DNA of 15,355 bases from Victivallales bacterium (GTDB lineage: Bacteria; Verrucomicrobiota; Lentisphaeria; Oligosphaerales; Lenti-02), in NCBI GenBank assembly GCA_018648945.1, contig JABGQJ010000104.1:1-15355 (forward strand), given 5' to 3'. Below the pieces are notes generated by a model. It made no database searches, was not told the origin of the DNA, and saw only the letters and a program-made list of their open reading frames with translations. Below, in pieces: positions 7,594 through 12,395 of this stretch (position 1 is the stretch's first letter; each line of letters starts with the position of its first letter). The translations under genes and the position numbers were made by a program.

Positions 7594-8415
7594 TCAGCTC
7601 CCTCCCACTTCAGCCAGCGCCTGGACCAGTTGCTCGTCCGTCACCGAACCGTAGTGGCACGCGACCGTGTCCTCCATCCAGCTCACGCCCTTGCCTTTGA
7701 TCGTGTGGCAGATGAGCCAAGAGGGCTTTCCCGCTTCGAACGGCAGGGCCTGCAGGGCCTCGTCGAGGGCCTCGACATCGTGCCCATCCACCTCCTTGGC
7801 ACCCCAGCGGAACTCCCTCATCTTGTCGGCGAACGGTTCCAGATCGAGCACATCCTTCGAGTGGCCCAAGGCCTGGACCTTGTTGTAGTCCACGACCACG
7901 GTCAGGTTGTCGAGCTTGTGCTGAGCCGCGAACAGGATCGCCTCCCAGGTGCTGCCTTCGTTGCAGTCGCCGTCGCTCATCACACAGACGATGCGGTGTG
8001 TCTTGCCCGCGTTGCGCGCGGCCAAGGCCATACCAACCGCCACTGGCAGACCGTGCCCCAGCGACCCGGTTGAGAACTCGACACCGGGGACGTGGTGAGA
8101 GATGTGGCCCATCAACTTGCCGGCGTCGCGGTAGTAGCCCTGGAACCAATCCATGGGGAAGAAGCCCAGTTCGCCCAGAACAGCGTAGACAGCCCCGCCA
8201 CCATGCCCCTTGCTCAGCAGGAAGCGGTCCCGATCTGGCCAGTCAGGGCGTTCTGGATCCACCCGCAACACCCGCGTGTAGAGCACGGACAGGATCTCCG
8301 CCATGGAGAGCATACTGCCCACATGCCCGCTTTTGCCGCGATGGGTCATGCGCAGGCAGTGCTGCCGAACGCGCGTGGCCAGCTGCTCGGTCAAGGCTCT
8401 TGACTGCTCATCCAT
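7594..8415 (-). CDS. Transketolase, N-terminal (thiamine diphosphate-binding) subunit
   Basis: A 273-residue protein equal to the first third of a full transketolase. It has SGHVGSMLSMAEIL (29-42), DRFLLSKGHGG (63-73), GSLGHGLPVAVGMAL (118-132), the TPP/Mg2+ motif SDGDCNEGSTWEA (147-159) ending at VVVDYN (173-178) and KGKGVSWME (240-248). I chose the ATG at 8415 because AGGA lies 4 nt and AGGAA 10 nt before it. The open frame extends upstream to an ATG at 8433 without a ribosome-binding site and to a TTG at 8481, which would fall on the operator and at the predicted transcription start. It is the first gene of the minus-strand operon, transcribed from the promoter at 8490-8518, with a leader of roughly 68 nt. 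It forms a pair with the C-half 1 nt downstream. Confidence 0.93.
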   Translation of the reverse strand: MDEQSRALTEQLATRVRQHCLRMTHRGKSGHVGSMLSMAEILSVLYTRVLRVDPERPDWPDRDRFLLSKGHGGGAVYAVLGELGFFPMDWFQGYYRDAGKLMGHISHHVPGVEFSTGSLGHGLPVAVGMALAARNAGKTHRIVCVMSDGDCNEGSTWEAILFAAQHKLDNLTVVVDYNKVQALGHSKDVLDLEPFADKMREFRWGAKEVDGHDVEALDEALQALPFEAGKPSWLICHTIKGKGVSWMEDTVACHYGSVTDEQLVQALAEVGGS

Positions 8416-8442
8416 GGTGTCCTGATTCCTCATGCTATACGC

Positions 8443-8462
8443 GCCCAAGCGACACGCTGGGC
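8443..8462 (-). promoter_or_regulatory. Leader stem-loop of the operon mRNA
   Basis: The arms GCCC-A-GCG and CGC-U-GGGC can pair over 8 bp with one bulged base and a 3-nt loop. It lies between the predicted transcription start and the first start codon, ending 27 nt before it. No T-tract follows, so it is not an intrinsic terminator; it may stabilise the 5' end of the transcript. Confidence 0.5.
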
Positions 8463-8465
8463 TCG

Positions 8466-8488
8466 CTTTGCTTACCGACAAAGCAAAG
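8466..8488. promoter_or_regulatory. Palindromic operator 1 (candidate ROK-protein site)
   Basis: A perfect inverted repeat, CTTTGCTT and AAGCAAAG, separated by 7 bp. It starts 1 bp downstream of the minus-strand -10 box and covers the predicted transcription start, an arrangement expected for a repressor. AT-rich TTTG/CAAA half-sites are reminiscent of ROK-family operators. A related copy lies at 8522-8544. Binding by the adjacent ROK gene product is inference. Confidence 0.72.
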
Positions 8489-8489
8489 A

Positions 8490-8518
8490 ACGGTAGCCCA
8501 TGGCCGAGGCGGTGTCAA
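8490..8518 (-). promoter_or_regulatory. Sigma-70-type promoter of the seven-gene operon
   Basis: On the minus strand a consensus -35 TTGACA (8513-8518) is separated by exactly 17 bp from TACCGT (8490-8495), which matches the -10 consensus at positions 1, 2 and 6. Predicted transcription start is near 8483, inside operator 1. The strong -35 and weak -10 suit a repressible promoter. Confidence 0.7.
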
Positions 8519-8521
8519 GGC

Positions 8522-8544
8522 GTTATCTTAGCAAGTAAGCAAAC
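8522..8544. promoter_or_regulatory. Imperfect operator 2, related to operator 1
   Basis: This 23-bp site, read on the minus strand, shares TTTGCTTAC with operator 1 and keeps five of seven bases in the other half (AAGATAA against AAGCAAA). Its own symmetric pairs are GTT..CTTA with TAAG..AAC. It ends 17 bp before the GTG of the ROK gene and overlaps a possible -10 (TTATCT, 8523-8528), for which I see no good -35. It would suit autoregulation of the ROK gene. Confidence 0.55.
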
Positions 8545-8550
8545 TGACCG

Positions 8551-8555
8551 AAGGA
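8551..8555 (+). promoter_or_regulatory. Ribosome-binding site fixing the GTG start of the ROK gene
   Basis: AAGGA stands 6 nt before the GTG at 8562 and decides this non-ATG start. Confidence 0.7.
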
Positions 8556-8561
8556 CAACCT

Positions 8562-9797
8562 GTGACTGACCTTAGACGAACAGATCGCAGCCGCATGCGG
8601 GCGCTGAATACGCAACTTGTGGTGGATCGTATCCGAGGTGCCGAAGCGACCTCGCAGGCCGATCTGATCCAGGCAACCAAGCTGACCACGGGCACGATCG
8701 TCAGCATCGTCAGGGATCTGTGTCGGCGCGGATTGGTCGTGCGGGCCGGACAGGGGGTCTCCAGAGGCGGTCGGCGCCCCACACTGCTGCGCCTGAACCA
8801 CTCGGCCGCTACGGTGCTGTGCTGTCAGGTTGGGTCGGATACAGCCACCGTAGCCGTGCTGGATCTGGGCGCGGAGATCCTCGCCCGTCGGGATCTGACC
8901 ATCGAGCGAGAGCGCGGCCCAGAGGCATTCATGGCCGCGCTTGTCACCTGCCTGCAAGACCTCCTGCGGACGCATGCCCCTGTAGACAGCTGCATCGCCG
9001 GTCTTGGCCTGAGTCTGCACGGCGCGGTCGATGCCCACCGCGGCGTGATGCTCTTCTCCGAACACCTCGGCTGGCGAGACGTGCCCTTCGGCGACCAACT
9101 GCAACAGGCCCTCGGAGTACCTGTGTTCGCTGAAGGGGAGACGCGTACCATGACTCTGGCCGAGCGGCGGCAGGGCGCTGCCCAAGGCGCGCAGGATTTC
9201 GTGTTGGTCGAACTCGATACCGGGATCGGCATGGTCCAGGTCCTGGAGGGGAAGCTCTGTCGAGGTAGGCATCACCTGGCCGGTGAACTCGGCTTCACGG
9301 TGTGGGACACTGCGGAACCTGCGGCTGGCGGACAGCGTCCGCGCGTTCTTGAGGATATCGCATCGTTGCGGGCGCTCTGCCACCAGGCAGAGCAAGTGCC
9401 GGAAGTCGTGGCAGCTGTAGCCGGGCAGCCCCCTGGCGGGACAACCGAAGCGATGTGGTTGCAGGGGCTCGTGTCGGCGTCTCTGGCCGGGCACGCGGCG
9501 GCGCGGGAGATCCTCGACAATGCGACCCACGCGCTCGGCATCGCCATCGCCAACATCGTCAACCTCCTCGATCCGGAGCTGGTTCTACTCACCGGACGGC
9601 TGGTCTACGCTGCCGATGGGGCGCTCGTGGACCCGCTCTGCTCGTGTATTCAGAGACACCTCCTGGATGCCCGCCGCGCGCCCCGCATCGAGTGCGCCGT
9701 TTTGGGCACGGATGCGGCATTGCTGGGCGCGGCCGGACTGGTGATCGACCACTTCCTCAGTGCCGACAACCTGGCCCGTGGGAAGCCCACCGGCTGA
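8562..9797 (+). CDS. ROK-family transcriptional regulator (NagC/XylR type)
   Basis: A 411-residue regulator with an N-terminal winged helix-turn-helix (about 13-60; SQADLIQATKLTTGTIVSIVRDL is the recognition region) and the wing motif GGRRPTLLRLN (69-79), followed by a ROK sugar-binding domain (85-405). ROK proteins with an HTH repress sugar-use genes and release DNA on binding a sugar or sugar phosphate. The kinase features are degenerate: the usual ENDAN catalytic stretch reads EGETR (191-195), the GTG(I/V)G phosphate loop reads DTGIG (219-223), and the E-x-GH zinc motif reads GELGF (241-245) with no CxCGxxGC cluster. It is therefore a sensor rather than an active kinase, and lacks the structural zinc of Mlc. 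Divergently oriented to the seven-gene operon and starting with GTG, it probably controls that operon and itself through the sites at 8466-8488 and 8522-8544. Confidence 0.92.
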   Translation: MTDLRRTDRSRMRALNTQLVVDRIRGAEATSQADLIQATKLTTGTIVSIVRDLCRRGLVVRAGQGVSRGGRRPTLLRLNHSAATVLCCQVGSDTATVAVLDLGAEILARRDLTIERERGPEAFMAALVTCLQDLLRTHAPVDSCIAGLGLSLHGAVDAHRGVMLFSEHLGWRDVPFGDQLQQALGVPVFAEGETRTMTLAERRQGAAQGAQDFVLVELDTGIGMVQVLEGKLCRGRHHLAGELGFTVWDTAEPAAGGQRPRVLEDIASLRALCHQAEQVPEVVAAVAGQPPGGTTEAMWLQGLVSASLAGHAAAREILDNATHALGIAIANIVNLLDPELVLLTGRLVYAADGALVDPLCSCIQRHLLDARRAPRIECAVLGTDAALLGAAGLVIDHFLSADNLARGKPTG

Positions 9798-9841
9798 CGC
9801 GGTCGGCAAGGTCAGTCAGAACGGCGTGGAGACGCCCGTCT

Positions 9842-9865
9842 GTGGGACAGCAAACTTGACGCCAG
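9842..9865 (+). repeat. Shared upstream element, copy 1
   Basis: A 24-bp stretch matching 19 of 24 positions at 12349-12372, with a core of TTGACGCCAG identical in both. It lies upstream of the tandem hydrolase gene. The TTGACG part could double as a -35 box. Function unknown; see copy 2. Confidence 0.4.
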
Positions 9866-9883
9866 GGAGACCTTCGGTAGTAT
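9856..9883 (+). promoter_or_regulatory. Candidate promoter for the tandem hydrolase gene
   Basis: TTGACG (9856-9861), 16 bp, then TAGTAT (9878-9883); an alternative -10, TATACT, lies at 9881-9886 with a longer 19-bp spacer. Predicted transcription start is near 9890, which makes an upstream in-frame ATG at 9888 an unlikely start and leaves a leader of about 97 nt. Confidence 0.5.
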
Positions 9884-9901
9884 ACTGGTGTTGAGCGTGT
9901 C

Positions 9902-9942
9902 CGAGCTGTTCTGGACGGACGTGGGGACTGGAGAAGAGCTCG
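9902..9942 (+). promoter_or_regulatory. Leader stem-loop with GGA-rich loop
   Basis: The 11-nt arms CGAGCTGTTCT and AGAAGAGCTCG pair with a single mismatch around a 19-nt loop. The loop contains GGA at 9913, 9917 and 9925, with a fourth GGA at 9930 running into the stem. It sits between the predicted promoter and the start codon, ending 44 nt before the ATG. GGA in loops is the recognition element of CsrA-type proteins, but this link is speculation. Confidence 0.5.
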
Positions 9943-9974
9943 CCCAAAGACGCCTCGTGCCCACCCCGATACCG

Positions 9975-9981
9975 GAAGGGA
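9975..9981 (+). promoter_or_regulatory. Ribosome-binding site selecting the ATG at 9987
   Basis: GAAGGGA stands 5 nt before ATG 9987. The in-frame upstream ATG (9888) has no such site and lies at the predicted transcription start. Confidence 0.65.
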
Positions 9982-9986
9982 ATGTG

Positions 9987-12329
9987 ATGACCCAGGACGC
10001 AAGCACTGCAAGAGAGCCGAGCCACACCCCGACGACCAGCCTGAGGGAAACGCTGCCGGACACCCAGCCGCTGATCGCCACCGATGACCAGGGGGCCGGC
10101 ATGGAGGCTGGCATCGAACGGTACCTGGACCGGGCGCTGCGCGAAGCGGCCGAGGCGCGGGCCGCGCGGTGGCAGCCGGACGTGCATTCACGGGAGCTCT
10201 ACGAGCAATCCGTCCAGCCGAACCGCGAGCGGCTGATGAAGATCATCGGTCTGGTTGACCAGCGGGTGGCGCCATGCATGCACCTGGAGGTCACCGTGCC
10301 GCTGGGGGAGTGCGACGGGGCGGTGGGATGTGCGCCCGGCTACCGCATCCTCCCGGTTCGATGGGAGGTGCTGCCAGGCGTCGATGCGGCAGGCCTGCTG
10401 TTGGCGCCAGAGAGCGAACCGGTTGCCGACGTCATTGCACTCCCCGATGCCGGACAGACGCCAGAGCAACTGGCGGGTCTGTGCGAGGGCATCCCGCCGG
10501 AGGCCCAGTATGCGAGGCGGCTTGCCGAATGCGGCTGTCAAGTCCTGATCCCAGTGGTGACGGATCGCGACTGCGACCTGTCCCTGGTCGGCGGCGCTCC
10601 CACCGTGCATCCACACCGTGAATTCATCTACCGGGCCGCCTTCGAACTGGGGCGCCACATCATTGGGTACGAGGTGCAGAAGGTGCTGGCGGCGGTTGAC
10701 TGGTTTGTCTCGACGCCTGGAGCAGGCAAAGCTCCAGTTGGCGTGATCGGCTGGGGCGAAGGCGGCTTGCTTGCACTGTACGCCGCTGCCATCGACACGC
10801 GCATCGCGGGGGCCGGGGTCAGCGGCTACTTCGGCCCGCGCGAGAACCTGTGGTCGGAACCTCTCGACCGCAACGTGTTTGGCCTGCTGAATGAGTTCGG
10901 CGATGCGGAGCTTGCCAGCCTTGTGGCGCCCCGCGGGCTAGTCATCGAGGCATGCGGACATCCAGAGTTCGAAGTCCGTGATTGCGCCCCGGAGCCTGCC
11001 CGCCGCACACCCGGTGAACTGTCGACCCCGGCGCTGTCACAGGTCCAAAGCGAGGTGCGGCGCGCCCAAGCACGAACTGCGGATCTCGCTGGCAAGCCCA
11101 TCGTGCTGGTCGAGAGTGGCGAAGGCAAGGGCCTGCCCGGCAGCGAAGCCATGCTGCAAGCCTTCTTGGGGACGATGGACGTGCAAGCGGAGCTTGCCGT
11201 CTCGGCTGAGCAGCCGGAACGCCTTGGTGCTCAGATCGACCCGTCTTCCCGCCGCGAACGGCAGTTCAACCAACTGGTCGAGCACACCCAGCATGTGATG
11301 CGCGAATGCGAGTTCGTGCGTCGCGAGTATTGGGCTGGTGCCGATACCACCGACCTTGGCACGTGGGAGGCGAGTTGCGGCACCTATCGGCAGCGGCTGT
11401 GGGAGGACCTCATCGGCAAACTGCCCGAGCCCGTCGCCGACCTGAATGTCCGCTCCACGCTCATCTACGATCAGCCGAAGTACGTGGGCTACGAGGTGGA
11501 GTTCGACGTGTACGATGAGGTGGTAGCCCAAGGCATCCTGTTGGTCCCGAAGGAATGCACGCCGGCGGAGCCGCGCCCCGTGGTTGTCTGCCAGCATGGC
11601 CTTGGAGGCACGTCGAGGAGCGTCGCCGACCCAGAGGCGAACCCGGCGGCGTACCATCGCTACGCGTGCCAGTTGGCCGAGCGGGGCTTCGTCACCTACG
11701 CCCCCCAGAACCCGTACACGGGGGATCGGCCGTTCCGCGGCACCCATGCCTTCCGCCTCCTCCAACGCAAGGCCAATCCGCTGGGACTGACGCTGTATTC
11801 CTTCATCGTTCGGCAGCACCAGCAGACCCTGAAGTGGTTGGCGGCGCTCCCGTTCGTCGATCCGGAACGGATTGCCTTCTACGGCCTGAGCTATGGTGGC
11901 AAGGTGGCGTTGCGGATACCGGCGCTACTCAGCGAATACTGCCTGAGCATCTGCTCGGGGGACTTCAATGAGTGGATATGGAAGAACGTCTCAGCACGCC
12001 ACAGGCACAGCTACCTGACCGGTCACGAGTTTGAGATGGCCGAGTTCGACCTAGGAAACACCTTCAACCACGCCGAGATGAGTTGGTTGATCGCGCCACG
12101 CCCGTTCATGGTGGAGCGCGGGCATCGCGATGGATGCGCCCCGAGCGAGTGGGTAGGCTACGAGTATGCGCGCACGAAGATGCGCTACGATCAACTGGGC
12201 ATCGGCGAGCGCACGGAGATCGAGTGGTTTGACGGCCCGCACGAGATCCACGCCGAAGGCACCTTCGACTTTCTCCACCGCCATCTGAAGTGGCCGAAGC
12301 CAGAACGTGGCCCGGCAGGACCGGGCTGA
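9987..12329 (+). CDS. Tandem alpha/beta hydrolase (esterase/dienelactone-hydrolase-like); N-terminal domain lacks the catalytic serine
   Basis: A 780-residue protein with two alpha/beta-hydrolase units and no signal peptide, so probably cytoplasmic. The first unit (about 90-400) has the nucleophile elbow GWGEGG, with Glu258 where serine should be, followed by DTRIAGAGVSGYFG and DAELASLVAPRGLVIEA. The second unit (about 430-775) is intact: oxyanion region QHGLGG (about 537), nucleophile Ser635 in GLSYGGK, candidate acid Asp715 in GHRDGCAPSEWVGYEYA, and His752/His755 in GPHEIHAEGTFDFLHRHL. Proteins of this layout are usually annotated as dienelactone hydrolase or acetyl-xylan esterase family; an esterase on an acylated sugar or uronate is the best guess. 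The first 60 residues look unstructured. It follows the ROK gene by 189 bp, with its own promoter candidate, and precedes the DUF4838 gene by 66 bp. Confidence 0.85.
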   Translation: MTQDASTAREPSHTPTTSLRETLPDTQPLIATDDQGAGMEAGIERYLDRALREAAEARAARWQPDVHSRELYEQSVQPNRERLMKIIGLVDQRVAPCMHLEVTVPLGECDGAVGCAPGYRILPVRWEVLPGVDAAGLLLAPESEPVADVIALPDAGQTPEQLAGLCEGIPPEAQYARRLAECGCQVLIPVVTDRDCDLSLVGGAPTVHPHREFIYRAAFELGRHIIGYEVQKVLAAVDWFVSTPGAGKAPVGVIGWGEGGLLALYAAAIDTRIAGAGVSGYFGPRENLWSEPLDRNVFGLLNEFGDAELASLVAPRGLVIEACGHPEFEVRDCAPEPARRTPGELSTPALSQVQSEVRRAQARTADLAGKPIVLVESGEGKGLPGSEAMLQAFLGTMDVQAELAVSAEQPERLGAQIDPSSRRERQFNQLVEHTQHVMRECEFVRREYWAGADTTDLGTWEASCGTYRQRLWEDLIGKLPEPVADLNVRSTLIYDQPKYVGYEVEFDVYDEVVAQGILLVPKECTPAEPRPVVVCQHGLGGTSRSVADPEANPAAYHRYACQLAERGFVTYAPQNPYTGDRPFRGTHAFRLLQRKANPLGLTLYSFIVRQHQQTLKWLAALPFVDPERIAFYGLSYGGKVALRIPALLSEYCLSICSGDFNEWIWKNVSARHRHSYLTGHEFEMAEFDLGNTFNHAEMSWLIAPRPFMVERGHRDGCAPSEWVGYEYARTKMRYDQLGIGERTEIEWFDGPHEIHAEGTFDFLHRHLKWPKPERGPAGPG

Positions 12330-12348
12330 CGGATCTGCCATGCTCCCC

Positions 12349-12372
12349 GTAGGGCCGCGAATTTGACGCCAG
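12349..12372 (+). repeat. Shared upstream element, copy 2
   Basis: 19 of 24 positions match 9842-9865, including TTGACGCCAG. It ends 23 bp before the DUF4838 start codon. A -10 box at promoter spacing would fall on the ribosome-binding site, so here the core is unlikely to be a -35 box. That leaves a protein-binding or RNA element, or chance. Confidence 0.4.
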
Positions 12373-12395
12373 ACGCCTGACGAGGAGATGCTGAG

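Noticed and set aside
5565..7605. Near-identical stretches GGAG(C/T)TGACATGCG before the secreted barrel gene and the transketolase C-half
   Set aside because: Explained by a ribosome-binding site plus start codon in both places; the TTGACA at 5564-5573 is not a promoter -35 because no -10 follows at the right distance outside the coding sequence.
6666..7700. A 344-codon plus-strand open frame opposite the transketolase C-half
   Set aside because: Lies antisense to highly conserved transketolase motifs; its translation has no family signature.
8416..8481. Extended N-terminus of the transketolase N-half from TTG 8481 or ATG 8433
   Set aside because: The extension crosses the operator and starts at the predicted transcription start, lacks a ribosome-binding site and adds residues not typical of the family.
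9830..9841. Short palindrome AGACG-CC-CGTCT after the ROK gene as a terminator
   Set aside because: The 2-nt centre is too small for a hairpin loop without losing pairs, and there is no T-tract.
9888..9986. Extended N-terminus of the tandem hydrolase from ATG 9888
   Set aside because: The ATG coincides with the predicted transcription start, has no ribosome-binding site and runs through the leader hairpin; ATG 9987 has GAAGGGA at good spacing.
12310..12326. GCCCGG/CCGGGC hairpin at the end of the tandem hydrolase gene as a terminator
   Set aside because: Perfect 6-bp stem, but inside the last codons and with no following T-tract; likely incidental GC-rich coding sequence.
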